Part shown: positions 50,300 through 59,565 of the stretch, in pieces
Layout: every line of letters starts with the position of its first letter
Position numbering within the stretch: the stretch's first letter is position 1
Origin: Variovorax sp. ZS18.2.2
GTDB taxonomy: Bacteria > Pseudomonadota > Gammaproteobacteria > Burkholderiales > Burkholderiaceae_C
DNA: 64,000 nt
Assembly: GCF_024701975.1 (NCBI RefSeq)
Contig: NZ_JANLNM010000004.1
Location: 372,001-436,000, forward strand
Direction: 5' to 3'
Notes under the pieces: generated by a model
The model's database searches: none
The model's input: only the letters and a program-made list of their open reading frames with translations
Told to the model about the DNA's origin: nothing
Program-made: the position numbers and the translations under genes

Positions 50300-51421
50300 T
50301 CAACGCGCCCCGAACGCCGCGTTCTCGAACAGGTCCTTGAACTCCCGCGGCTGCGAGCGCCAGTACTGGTGCGGCGCCTTCACCTGCGCGCCCAGCTCGG
50401 CGGCCGCATGCCACGGCCAGCGTGGGTCGTAGAGGATCGCGCGTGCGAGCGACACCGCATCGGCCTGTCCCTTCGCGATGATCTCCTCGGCCTGCCGCGG
50501 TTCGGTGATGAGGCCCACGGCAATGACCGGCATGCCGACCTCCGATTTCACGCGCTCGGCGAACGGCACCTGGTAGCCCGCGCCGAGCGCGATGGCCTGT
50601 TTCGGCGACACGCCGCCGCTGGACACGTGAATGGCCGCGCAGCCGCGCGCTTCGAGCGCTTTGGCGAAAGCGACGGTGCCCTCGAGGTCCCAGCCGTCCG
50701 GCACCCAGTCGACGGCCGACACGCGCACCCACACCGGCTTGTCGGCGGGAAAGGCCTCGCGCACCGCATCGAACACCTCGAGCGGAAAGCGCATGCGGTT
50801 CTCCAGGCTGCCGCCGTATGCGTCGTTGCGGTGATTGGCCAGCGGCGAGAGAAACTGGTGCAGCAGGTAGCCATGCGCCGCATGGATCTCCAGGCCGTCG
50901 AGGCCCAGCCGCGCCGCACGCCGTGCGGTATCGGCAAAAGCGTTGCGAATGCGTGCGAGGCCTGCGGCGTCGAGTGCAAGGGGTGGGTCTTCGGTGGGCG
51001 CATGCGGCACCGCCGAAGGTGCGTAAGCCTTCCATCCGCCGGGCTCGCCCGGCGCAATCTGCTTGCCGCCTTCCCACGGCGCGCGGCTCGACGCCTTGCG
51101 CCCCGCGTGTCCGAGTTGCATCGCGATCTTGATGGGTGAGTTCGCCCGTGTCGCCGCGAGCACGCGAGCCAGGCCCTCTTCATTCGCATCGGAGTAAAGC
51201 CCGAGGTCGCCCGGCGAGATGCGCCCTTCGGCCTCCACCGCCGTCGCCTCCAGGATCATCAGCCCCGCGCCCGAAAGCGCGAGGTGGCCCAGGTGGATCA
51301 GGTGCCAGTCGCCCGGCGTGCCCTCGGTGGCGGAGTACTGGCACATCGGCGCGATGACGATGCGGTTGTCCAGGCGAAGCGTTCCGAGTTGCAGGGGCGT
51401 GAAGAGTTGGGCTTGGCTCAT
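50300..51421 (-). CDS. NADH:flavin oxidoreductase, old yellow enzyme (YqjM/XenA-like), 373 aa
   Basis: This FMN-dependent TIM-barrel ene-reductase begins LFTPLQLGTLRLDNRIVIAPMCQYSATEGTPGDWH, with the Cys of the MCQYSA motif typical of the YqjM subclass. The substrate-binding pair lies in GLEIHAAHGYLLHQFLSP. NRNDAYGGSLENRMRFPLEV, FMN-phosphate-binding AVGLITEPRQAEEII and DAVSLARAILYDPRWP follow. It should reduce activated C=C bonds or nitro compounds with NAD(P)H. It is the second gene after the EamA transporter, one base away. Confidence 0.93.
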   Translation of the reverse strand: MSQAQLFTPLQLGTLRLDNRIVIAPMCQYSATEGTPGDWHLIHLGHLALSGAGLMILEATAVEAEGRISPGDLGLYSDANEEGLARVLAATRANSPIKIAMQLGHAGRKASSRAPWEGGKQIAPGEPGGWKAYAPSAVPHAPTEDPPLALDAAGLARIRNAFADTARRAARLGLDGLEIHAAHGYLLHQFLSPLANHRNDAYGGSLENRMRFPLEVFDAVREAFPADKPVWVRVSAVDWVPDGWDLEGTVAFAKALEARGCAAIHVSSGGVSPKQAIALGAGYQVPFAERVKSEVGMPVIAVGLITEPRQAEEIIAKGQADAVSLARAILYDPRWPWHAAAELGAQVKAPHQYWRSQPREFKDLFENAAFGAR

Positions 51422-51422
51422 G

Positions 51423-52406
51423 TCATGAAGTGGCGGCGCAGGTGCCGCGATTCTGGAGCGGCGGCACGGCCTCTGCTGCCGCCGCCGCAGAAGCCTTGCG
51501 GCCCGCCGCGGTATGGATCAGCAGCGCGCCGATCACCATCGCCATGCCGACCGCTTCGTTCGCCGTGGGCATCTTGCCCATCGCCATGCTCATCAGCAGC
51601 GCCGACACCGGCACGAAGTTGAAGAAAGCCGTGCCCGTCACGGCCCCGAGCTTGCTCACGCCATAGTTGAAAGCCAGCACCGCGATGGCCGACGACACCA
51701 GGCCCACGTAGAGCAGTGCTTCCCACGACAGGCGCAGGCCCTCCGCGCTCGGCATCTGCGAGAGCCCCAGCAGGCTCGCTCCGACGGCAACGGCCAGCAG
51801 CAGCGGCCACGCGGCCAGCACGGTGAGCGCGCTGTACTCGATCACGTCCAGTCCGGGAAAGCGCGCGGCGCCCCGCGTGTACCAGACCCAGCCCAACGTG
51901 CCGACGAAGGCCACGGCATCGCCGAAGAGCGTCGACGCGCCCGCCGCCGCATCGCCGAACAGCAGCCCCGACACGATCGCCACGCCCAGCAGCGCCAGCG
52001 CCGAGGCCAGCAGCGTCGTGCGCGAGGGGCGCACGCCGTCGAGCGCCCAGCGCAGCAGCTGCGTGGTCATCGGCGTGGTCGCCACGATGACCGCGCCGTG
52101 CGAGGGCACCGAATGCGCAAGGCCGACCAGCAGCATCACGCTGAAAACGCCGAAGCCCGCGAACCCGCGCAGCGCCAGCGGCCCCGCGTGCAGCCGCAGC
52201 TTGCGCCAGGGCGCCGTGCCGCGCGGAAGAATGAGCAGCGCGAACAGCAGCGCGGACATGCTGTAGCGGATCAGCGTGAACCACACGGGTTCGACATGGT
52301 GGAGCACGCCCTTGCTGACAAGGAACATGCCGCCCCAGCTGGAGGTGGCGAGCAGCAGCGCGGCGATGCCGAGCAGGCGTTGACGATGGGATAGAGGGAG
52401 TGACAC
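51423..52406 (-). CDS. EamA/DMT-superfamily transporter, 327 aa
   Basis: About ten hydrophobic helices form two five-helix EamA repeats, beginning LLGIAALLLATSSWGGMFLVSKGVL and, in the second half, FVGTLGWVWYTRGA to GVSKLGAVTGTAFFNFVPVSALLMSM. Such proteins export amino acids or metabolites. The GTG at 52406 is chosen; the frame remains open far upstream only as antisense of the LysR gene. It is divergent from that LysR gene, its probable regulator. Confidence 0.88.
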   Translation of the reverse strand: MSLPLSHRQRLLGIAALLLATSSWGGMFLVSKGVLHHVEPVWFTLIRYSMSALLFALLILPRGTAPWRKLRLHAGPLALRGFAGFGVFSVMLLVGLAHSVPSHGAVIVATTPMTTQLLRWALDGVRPSRTTLLASALALLGVAIVSGLLFGDAAAGASTLFGDAVAFVGTLGWVWYTRGAARFPGLDVIEYSALTVLAAWPLLLAVAVGASLLGLSQMPSAEGLRLSWEALLYVGLVSSAIAVLAFNYGVSKLGAVTGTAFFNFVPVSALLMSMAMGKMPTANEAVGMAMVIGALLIHTAAGRKASAAAAAEAVPPLQNRGTCAATS

Positions 52407-52463
52407 GGGGAGCCTTTGCAATGAATCAATGGCTCCAAGAATCGGGGTTCCGCGCCCCGATTT

Positions 52464-52505
52464 CCATTCGCTTCTTTGGACCGGGTCCTCCAAAAAAGCG
52501 AATGG
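52464..52505. promoter_or_regulatory. Inverted repeat in the EamA/LysR divergent promoter
   Basis: CCATTCGCTT (52464-52473) and AAGCGAATGG (52496-52505) are perfect 10-bp arms 22 bp apart. They lie between the two divergent starts, where a LysR protein would bind. Confidence 0.6.
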
Positions 52506-52538
52506 CCGATTCGCGCCGAAGCGCCCACAATTTGCCCC

Positions 52539-53420
52539 ATGGAGCTCTACCAACTCAAGACCTTTGTCGCCATCGCCAAGGAGGGCAGCCTGACCCGCGC
52601 CGCCGAGCGTGTGTTCACCAGCGCACCGGCGGTCAGCGCGCAGCTCAAGGCGCTGGAAGACGAATTGGGCGTGAAGCTGTTCGACCGCACCCCGCGCGGC
52701 ATGGTGCCCACCGAAGCCGGTCACAGCCTGCTCGACGAGGCCGAGCGCACGCTGGCCTCGGCGATGCGCATGCGTTCGGCGGCCGACCAGTTGCGCGGCG
52801 CGGCGCAGGGCGTGGTGCGCTTCGGCACGGTGGTCGATCCGGTGTCGCTGAAGCTGGGCGAGGTGCTGGTGACGCTGGCGGAGCGGCATCCGCAGGTCAC
52901 GCTGCAGCTCAAGCAGGGGCTGTCGTTCGAAACGCTGGCTGGCGTGCAGCGCGGCGACCTCGACTGCGCCTATGTGCTCAGCGACAGCGAGCAGTCCGAG
53001 GGGCTGGAGCTGCGGCGCCTCGGCGTGGTCGACCTGGCCGTGGTGCTGCCGTTGCCGGTGGCCCGGGCGCATCCCGATCTCTCGCTCGACGAACTCGTGA
53101 ACCTGCCATGGGTGGGCACGCCGACCTCCTGCATGCTGCGCGTGCACCTCGACAAGCTGTTCGCGAGCGCGGGTCGCGAGTACCAGCAGGGCCGCACCGC
53201 CGACGGCGAAAGCGCGATCCGCAGCATGGTCGCGAGCGGCATGGGCGCGGGGCTGATGCGGCTGGACCAGGCGGAGCAGGGCGAGCGCAACGGAGAGTTC
53301 GCGATCTGGAACGGCTGGCGCTCGCACACGTGGCTCTGCTGGATTGCGACGGTCGATGGCAAGCGCGCCGTGTCGGTCGATGCGGTGCGGAGTGCAGTGC
53401 TGGAAGCCTGGGCCCACTGA
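52539..53420 (+). CDS. LysR-family transcriptional regulator, 293 aa
   Basis: The helix-turn-helix spans residues 1-60 (MELYQLKTFVAIAKEGSLTRAAERVFTSAPAVSAQLKALEDELGVKLFDR). The effector domain covers about residues 90-290. ATG 52539 starts exactly at the conserved MELYQLKTF. It is divergent from the EamA exporter and the ene-reductase, which it probably regulates through the 10-bp inverted repeat between them. Confidence 0.92.
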   Translation: MELYQLKTFVAIAKEGSLTRAAERVFTSAPAVSAQLKALEDELGVKLFDRTPRGMVPTEAGHSLLDEAERTLASAMRMRSAADQLRGAAQGVVRFGTVVDPVSLKLGEVLVTLAERHPQVTLQLKQGLSFETLAGVQRGDLDCAYVLSDSEQSEGLELRRLGVVDLAVVLPLPVARAHPDLSLDELVNLPWVGTPTSCMLRVHLDKLFASAGREYQQGRTADGESAIRSMVASGMGAGLMRLDQAEQGERNGEFAIWNGWRSHTWLCWIATVDGKRAVSVDAVRSAVLEAWAH

Positions 53421-53635
53421 CTCTCGCCTGACTCTCGCCTGACTGGTGCCGACGCAGCGCGCCGAGTAGCGTGCGCGACACGCCGCAGCGATATTTACAT
53501 CTGTCCGCCCCTGTTCTTACGAGTTTCGACTTACGGCCATGACGAACGGCTTATTGACCGGCTCGCCGCGCCGCCGCTACCTTTGAATCGCGCTCCATCC
53601 GGGGCGCGATCTGCATTGGAAAAACGGAAAACTAC

Positions 53636-54682
53636 ATGGCTCATTCTTCATCGCCGACGTTCGTCCGGCCCGGACGCGCAGGCTCCCACTGGCATCACCT
53701 TCTGGCCTTCGTCGCGCTGCTCACGACAGCCGCCTTCGCATCGGCCGCCGAGCCGGCCAAGGACCACCCGCTGGTCGGCCGTTATGAAGGCTCGGTGCTC
53801 GACGCGTTTCAGAGCAACGCCTACGACGAGGTCGGCCTCATCCGGGGTCCCATCAAGTACGCGGACAAGACGAACCCCGATGCGCTGAAGGTGGCGGGCA
53901 AGGTCTCGCTCTACTACTACAAGCTGCCCGACGGACGTTCGCTGCTCGAGGTGCAGCGCAACTACGAAGCCAGCCTGAAGGCCAAGGGCTTCCAGCTGAA
54001 GTTCAGTTGCGCGACGACCGACAGCAGCTGCTACAAGAAGGACCCGGACCGCGAGACCCCGTACACCGATGTCTCGGGCCTGGCCAACGCGATCGACACG
54101 CCCGAGTGGCCGCAGATCGGCCGCGGGCGGCAGTTCGTCAGCAACTACTTCGAGAACAGCGGCCGCTATGTGCTCGCGCAGTACGACGGTCCCGCGGGCA
54201 CGGTGTACGCCAGCATCGCGCTGGCCGAGAGCACGCCGGGCAAGGGCAACTTCGCCTTCGTGCGCGTGGTCGAGACGAAGGCGATGGAGGCCGACAAGAT
54301 CGTTTTTGTCGATGCCACCGCGATGCAGAAGGGGCTCGCGGAGAACGGCCGCGTCAATCTCTACGGCATTCACTTCGACCTGGACAAGGACACGATCAAG
54401 CCCGAGTCGCAGCCCACCATCGACGAGATCGCCAAGCTGATGCGCGCCAACCCGCAGTTGCGTGTGCAGGTGGTGGGCCACACCGATGCGCAGGGCGAGG
54501 AGCCGCACAACGCGGACCTCTCGCGCCGCCGCAGCGTGTCGGTCATTGCAGCGCTGGCGAAGACGGGCGTCGACGGGCGCCGTTTCACCTCGCGCGGCGC
54601 CGGATCGAAAGAACCCGTGGCGCCGAACACGAGCGAAGACGGCCGCGCGAAGAACCGGCGCGTGGAACTGATGCGGCTGTAG
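53636..54682 (+). CDS. OmpA-family protein with DUF4892-like N-terminal domain, 348 aa
   Basis: After a signal peptide (to about residue 38, FASAAE) comes a domain of about 180 residues resembling DUF4892 (DHPLVGRYEGSVLDAFQSNAYDEV to YVLAQYDGPAGTVYASIALAE). The C-terminal OmpA peptidoglycan-binding domain follows (GIHFDLDKDTIKPESQPTIDEIAKLMRANPQLRVQVVGHTDAQGEEPHNADLSRRRSVSVIAAL to SEDGRAKNRRVELM). It should sit in the outer membrane or periplasm and hold the peptidoglycan. It lies 107 bp before the large CapA/Mur-ligase fusion gene on the same strand. Confidence 0.9.
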   Translation: MAHSSSPTFVRPGRAGSHWHHLLAFVALLTTAAFASAAEPAKDHPLVGRYEGSVLDAFQSNAYDEVGLIRGPIKYADKTNPDALKVAGKVSLYYYKLPDGRSLLEVQRNYEASLKAKGFQLKFSCATTDSSCYKKDPDRETPYTDVSGLANAIDTPEWPQIGRGRQFVSNYFENSGRYVLAQYDGPAGTVYASIALAESTPGKGNFAFVRVVETKAMEADKIVFVDATAMQKGLAENGRVNLYGIHFDLDKDTIKPESQPTIDEIAKLMRANPQLRVQVVGHTDAQGEEPHNADLSRRRSVSVIAALAKTGVDGRRFTSRGAGSKEPVAPNTSEDGRAKNRRVELMRL

Positions 54683-54789
54683 ACCTGATACCTGAGCAGC
54701 ACCTGAATAAATAGCGGCCGGGCAGTATCCGGCGTCATGGGTTACCGGGATGGCAGGCTGCATCGTGGCCTGTCATCATTCGCAGTGGA

Positions 54790-57700
54790 ATGACGCACGA
54801 CCCTCACCCCCTCTCCGATCTGTTGAGCCGTGCCAGGCTTGCCCTGGTCGATGCCGGGGGCGCGCTGCCCTCCGCATCGCCCGCCACCGCGGAGGCGGGG
54901 TGCGTGGTGTTCTTCGCCATGGGCGAAGGCGAAAGCCGGGCCCGCGTGGCATCCGGACGCGGACCCGACATCGAGGCCGCATGGAAGCGCACCGCCGATG
55001 CCGCGGCTGTCCAGGCCAAGCGCGGCGACCGGCCTCCCGAACGTCTGCGCGCGGAGATCGTCGACACGGTCACGGCCATGAGTTGGGGCGAGCTGAAGGC
55101 GAAGCTGGCGCAAACCAAGCGCAACTACTTCAACCTCGGCATCGCTTTCGACGCGCATTTCAAGCACGCGCTGCTCGCCCAGGAGATGCAGGGCGCCGCG
55201 GTCCTCTACAGCGGCGAGGTCGAGCATGCGCTCCCCAACCTCGCCAACCTGCGCCTGTACGCCAAGCGCCGCTTCGGCGCCGAGATCGACTTTCCCACGG
55301 AGGATGCCGCGCCCGTCTGGTGCTTCACCACCCGCGCCGTGTACGTCGATGCCGAGGGCGCGTGGCCCCTCACCGCCGAAGGCCAGGCCGCGGGCTTCCG
55401 TCGGCTGGACCACTGGAACGCACGGCAGGTCCGCACCATGATCGATTCGGCCAGCGACTACCTCGCCGAGCAGGTCAAGCCCACCGGCGAGTTCCACTAC
55501 GGCTGGTTTCCCTGCTTCGACCGCGTCATTCCCACCTACAACACCCTGCGTCACGCCAGCACCACCTACGCGATGCTCGAAGCCTGGGAGCTCACCCGCA
55601 GCGCCACGCAGAAGGCGGCCATCGACCGTTCGCTGGGCATCCTCACGCAGCGACTGATCCGCCAGGTGCCGCTGCCTGACGGCACGCGCGCGGCGCTGCT
55701 GGTGGACGTCGGCAACGAGGTCAAGCTCGGCGGCAACGCGGTCTGCCTGCTCGCGCTGGTGAAGTACACCGAGCTCACCGGCGACCGGCAGTACCTGACG
55801 CTGATGGAGCAACTCGCGCTCGGCATCCGCGCCATGCAGGACCAGAAGAGCGGGCGCTTCGTGCATGTGCTCAATTTCCCCAAGCTCGACATCAAGGATG
55901 CGTTCCGCGTCATCTACTACGACGGCGAGGCCGCCTTCGGGCTGATGCGCCTGTACGGGCTCACGCGCGACGAGCGCTGGCTTGCGGTGGTGGAAAAGGC
56001 CTTCGACCATTTCATCGCCGCCAAACACTGGGAGGCGCACGACCACTGGCTGAGCTACTGCGTCAACGAACTCACGCGCTACCGGCCCGAGACGCGCTAC
56101 TACCGGTTCGGCCTGCAGAACGTGACGGGTTATCTTGACTTCGTGCTGGAGCGCATCACCACCTTCCCGACGCTGCTCGAACTGATGATGGCGGCGCGCG
56201 AGATGGTGTTGCGCATCGATGCCGACCCGGCCCTTCGCCCGCTGCTCGATGGCCTGGACCGCGAGAAGTTCGACCGCGCGTTGGAGCACCGCGCGCGGTA
56301 TCTGGCCAACGGCCACTTCTGGCCCGAGCTGGCGATGTTCTTTCGCAACCCGGACCGCGTGGCCGGCTCGTTCTTCATCAAGCACCACAGCTTCCGGGTG
56401 CGCATCGACGATGTGGAGCACTACCTCTCGGGCTATGTGGCGTACCACCGGTTGCTGCGCAACCGCGAGGCGCAGCAGGCGGAAGCCGGCGCCGCGGAAA
56501 CGGCGGCCGCATCGGGCCCGCGCGGCCCGAGCGGTGTAGTGGCCTGGGGCGGCGACGTGAACCTGGGCCGGCGCCAGCACTACCGGGTGGCCGAGCTGGG
56601 CGGCCCACAGGCGATGCTGGGCAACATCGCCGCGCTGCGCGATGCGGACCTGCGCATCGTCAACCTCGAATGCGTGGTCGCGACCACCGGCGAGCAGGGC
56701 GCCGACAAGGACGAGACCGGCGCGTATTACTACCGCGCGCGTCCCGAGATGATCGACGTGCTGACGGCCGCGCGCATCGACCTCGTGAGCACCGCCAACA
56801 ACCACAGCGGCGACTACGGCCCGCAGGCCCTGCTGGAACAGAAGACGCTGCTGGACGCCGCGGGCATCGGCTCGGCGGGCACCGGGCCCGACCTCGAGGC
56901 CGCGCTGCAGCCGGTGATGGGCCGCGCCGGCGAGGTGCGCGTGGCGCTGTTCTCGCTCGATGCCACGCAGCCGAAATTCGCGGCCACGGCCTGGCACCCG
57001 GGCGGCGCTTACCTGCCGCTGGCCGACCCCGCCGAATGGACCGCGGTGCTCGCGCCGCGCATCGCACGCGCGCGGTCGCAGGCCGACGTGGTGCTGGTGG
57101 CGGTGCACTGGGGCGACAACCTCGAGACCGTGCCCTCGCGCGCCGAGATCGCTGTGGGCCACGCGATCATCGATGCGGGCGCAGACGCCATCCTCGGCAC
57201 CTCGGCGCACGTGCTGCAGGGCATCGAGATCTACCGCGGGCGGCCGATCATCCATGACGCGGGCGACCTGCTGTTCGATGCGATGCGCGGCGATGCGTGG
57301 AACGCGGGCATCTTCTCGCTCACGCTCCATCCGCACGGCGTCGAGCGGGTGCAGTTCACGCCTATCCGCGTGGACTTCGGTTTCTCCGAACAGTACGAAG
57401 GCGACCGCGCACGCGCCGCGAGCGAACACTTCGCCGCCCAATGCCATGCGTTGGGCACACAGGTCTTTCCGACGCCGGGGGGCGGCTGTGTGCTGCACCT
57501 GGCGCCGCCCGCGCGGGAGGTGCTGCCGCAACAGCCGCTGCAATCAGTAAAAGCCGAAGCGGCGGCTCGCCCCGCCTCGCCGCCCTTGGGCACCGCAAGG
57601 CCCGGCTGGGTCGTCGATGCCGTGCCCGCGGACGCGGCCATGGCGCCGTTGAAGATCGGGCCGCTGCGCCTCGTGGGCATGCGCTGCATGCCCAACCAGG

Positions 57701-59565
57701 TCTTCGGCCGCCAGCTCCTGTGGGTCGAATCGTTCTGGACGGTCGATGCGCCCGTCGAGGCCGACCTGCGGCTGCAGTTCCGCGCGCTGCCGGTGCGCAG
57801 CAAGACCATGCCGGTGTGGGGCGAGGGCATGGACCACGACCCCTGCGACTGGATGTGGCCGACCAGCCGCTGGACGCCCGGGCGCATCTACCGCGACCGC
57901 TACGGCCTGCGGCCGCCGCTCACGCGCCAGATGGAAAGCGATGTGTTGCAGCTCGAAGTGCGCCTGCGCGGCGCGCCCGAGCTGCCCGGGCCGCGTCGGC
58001 TCCCCGTGTGGTGCGGCCTGCGCATGCCCGGCGTGCCGGCGCCGCTGCCCGAAACCCGCGCGCCGGTGCTCTCGGTCAACCTGCCGGGTGCAAGCCGCGA
58101 ACCCGGGCCGGTGTGGACGGCCGGGCAGCTCGCGCAGATCACCGGTGGCCAGTGGCTGGTGCCGCCGCCCGCGGGCTGGTCGGTGCAGTCGGTGGTGCGC
58201 CTTCCGATGCACCTGAAGGTGCGGCCGGGGCCGGCGCTGTTCGTCGCGTCGGATTACCGCACGCTGGCCGCGCACGAGAACTTCAGCCGCGCGCCTGAAG
58301 ACTGGGACCAGCACGATGACCTGCAACGCCTGCATACCCTGTGCGCGGGCGCGATCGTGCAGCACCCGGTCGAAGGATTGCCGCCGGACTTTCCGCTGCT
58401 GCAGGTGCCCGACCCGATCCGCGCGCTGCTCTCGCTCGGCGCGGCGGCCCGGGCGCGCTACAAGGGGCTGGTGGTGGGCGTCACCGGCACGGTGGGCAAG
58501 TCGTCCACCATCGCGATGGTGCGCGACCTGCTGCCGCCCGGCGCGCGCGTGCTCACCACGGTGGAGAACAACAACTCGCGCGTCGGCGTGCCCGGCGCCA
58601 TGGCGAGCCTGGGGCCCGACGTGGACGTGTGCATCCTCGAAATGGCGCAGAGCGCGCTGTGGATGGACCGCGGACCGATCTCGCTGGAGGCGCGCCCGCA
58701 CGTGGCGATCCTCACCGAGGTCGGGCTCTCGCAAACCGCCAAGACCGACACGCTGGAGAAGACGGCCGAGTACAAGTCTCGCGCCTTTCTCGGGCTGGAG
58801 CCCGGCGGCATCGCCGTCGTCAGCGCGCACATTCCCTACATGGCGAAGGTCGTGAAGGCCGCGATGCGCACGGCCGCCAAGGTGTGGACCGTGGGCACCG
58901 GGCCGAACGACAACATCCGCCTGCTCGATGCGCGCCCCGAGTCCTCGGGCTGCCGCGTGCGGCTCTCGTTCAAGGGGCGCATCCACGAGTACCTGTTCCC
59001 GGTGGCGAGCATCGGGCTGGTGCGCAACTCGGCGCTGGCGTTCGCCGCGATCGTGGCGATGGGCTTCGATGCCGAAGAAGCCAGCGCGCGCATGCCCAAC
59101 GTGCGGCTGCCCGCGTCGGTGATGCAGGTGGAGCCGCTGCGCACCCGCAGCGGCGCGCTGGTCACGCTGATCGACGACAGCTGGAATGCCGAGGTCATGT
59201 CGATGCGCAACGCGATGAGCTTCGTGCGCAGCTACCGCGCACCAGGCGGCAACGCGCCGGTCGCCCGCAAGGTCGGCGTGCTCGGGCGCATCGTCAACCT
59301 GGGCGAGCAGGCCGAGGCAATGCACCGCGGACTGGCCGAACCGCTGCTGGCCTCGGGCATCGCGCACCTGGTGACGCACGGCGACGAGATGCGCTGGCTG
59401 CGCGAAGAAGTGCCCGTGAGCCTGCTCGGCCCGCATTTCGACAACGCAGCCGAGCTGACCCTCTACCTTGGCGAGTACCTGCGCGATGGCGACCTGCTGC
59501 TGGTGAAGGGCGACCGCGACCGCTCGGACTTCGGCACCATTCCCTCGCTGCTCAAGAAGCTGTGA
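54790..59565 (+). CDS. Giant fusion: helical toroid-like region + CapA-type domain + Mur-ligase-type domain, 1591 aa
   Basis: Three parts are visible. Residues about 90-565 are helical with repeated aromatic/His motifs (EFHYGWFPCFDRVIPTYNTLRHASTTYAMLEAW, VYYDGEAAFGLMRLYGLT-like), as in alpha/alpha-toroid sugar enzymes. Residues about 580-865 are a CapA/PgsA-type metallophosphatase-like domain (VVAWGGDVNLGRR, NLECVV, TANNHSGDYG, VAVHWGDN, GTSAHVLQGIEIYRGRPIIHDAGDLLFD). A beta-sandwich-like linker (about 930-1085) contains DYP-like PTSRWTPGRIYRDRYGL. Residues about 1195-1591 are a Mur-ligase domain (P-loop GVTGTVGKSST at 1230, TTVENNNSRVGVPG, ETAEYKSR-like KTAEYKSRAFLG, IDDSWNAEVMSMRNAM). CapA plus ligase recalls poly-gamma-glutamate synthesis (PgsA/PgsB), here in one chain. 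No clear signal peptide or membrane helix. GTGA overlap with the next gene. Confidence 0.85.
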   Translation: MTHDPHPLSDLLSRARLALVDAGGALPSASPATAEAGCVVFFAMGEGESRARVASGRGPDIEAAWKRTADAAAVQAKRGDRPPERLRAEIVDTVTAMSWGELKAKLAQTKRNYFNLGIAFDAHFKHALLAQEMQGAAVLYSGEVEHALPNLANLRLYAKRRFGAEIDFPTEDAAPVWCFTTRAVYVDAEGAWPLTAEGQAAGFRRLDHWNARQVRTMIDSASDYLAEQVKPTGEFHYGWFPCFDRVIPTYNTLRHASTTYAMLEAWELTRSATQKAAIDRSLGILTQRLIRQVPLPDGTRAALLVDVGNEVKLGGNAVCLLALVKYTELTGDRQYLTLMEQLALGIRAMQDQKSGRFVHVLNFPKLDIKDAFRVIYYDGEAAFGLMRLYGLTRDERWLAVVEKAFDHFIAAKHWEAHDHWLSYCVNELTRYRPETRYYRFGLQNVTGYLDFVLERITTFPTLLELMMAAREMVLRIDADPALRPLLDGLDREKFDRALEHRARYLANGHFWPELAMFFRNPDRVAGSFFIKHHSFRVRIDDVEHYLSGYVAYHRLLRNREAQQAEAGAAETAAASGPRGPSGVVAWGGDVNLGRRQHYRVAELGGPQAMLGNIAALRDADLRIVNLECVVATTGEQGADKDETGAYYYRARPEMIDVLTAARIDLVSTANNHSGDYGPQALLEQKTLLDAAGIGSAGTGPDLEAALQPVMGRAGEVRVALFSLDATQPKFAATAWHPGGAYLPLADPAEWTAVLAPRIARARSQADVVLVAVHWGDNLETVPSRAEIAVGHAIIDAGADAILGTSAHVLQGIEIYRGRPIIHDAGDLLFDAMRGDAWNAGIFSLTLHPHGVERVQFTPIRVDFGFSEQYEGDRARAASEHFAAQCHALGTQVFPTPGGGCVLHLAPPAREVLPQQPLQSVKAEAAARPASPPLGTARPGWVVDAVPADAAMAPLKIGPLRLVGMRCMPNQVFGRQLLWVESFWTVDAPVEADLRLQFRALPVRSKTMPVWGEGMDHDPCDWMWPTSRWTPGRIYRDRYGLRPPLTRQMESDVLQLEVRLRGAPELPGPRRLPVWCGLRMPGVPAPLPETRAPVLSVNLPGASREPGPVWTAGQLAQITGGQWLVPPPAGWSVQSVVRLPMHLKVRPGPALFVASDYRTLAAHENFSRAPEDWDQHDDLQRLHTLCAGAIVQHPVEGLPPDFPLLQVPDPIRALLSLGAAARARYKGLVVGVTGTVGKSSTIAMVRDLLPPGARVLTTVENNNSRVGVPGAMASLGPDVDVCILEMAQSALWMDRGPISLEARPHVAILTEVGLSQTAKTDTLEKTAEYKSRAFLGLEPGGIAVVSAHIPYMAKVVKAAMRTAAKVWTVGTGPNDNIRLLDARPESSGCRVRLSFKGRIHEYLFPVASIGLVRNSALAFAAIVAMGFDAEEASARMPNVRLPASVMQVEPLRTRSGALVTLIDDSWNAEVMSMRNAMSFVRSYRAPGGNAPVARKVGVLGRIVNLGEQAEAMHRGLAEPLLASGIAHLVTHGDEMRWLREEVPVSLLGPHFDNAAELTLYLGEYLRDGDLLLVKGDRDRSDFGTIPSLLKKL

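Noticed and set aside
52407..53417. Long N-terminal extension of the EamA frame
   Set aside because: It is antisense to the LysR gene, contains no membrane segments, and a GTG at 52406 gives a normal EamA protein.
53420..53445. Tandem TGACTCTCGCC units after the LysR gene
   Set aside because: Only two and a partial unit of 11-12 bp; too short to call a functional repeat.
41565..53502. Shared GATATTT-nn-ATCT words before the DUF2147 gene (41567) and the OmpA-like gene (about 53490)
   Set aside because: Thirteen-base AT-rich similarity at two sites can arise by chance; a genome-wide motif search would be needed before proposing a common regulator.
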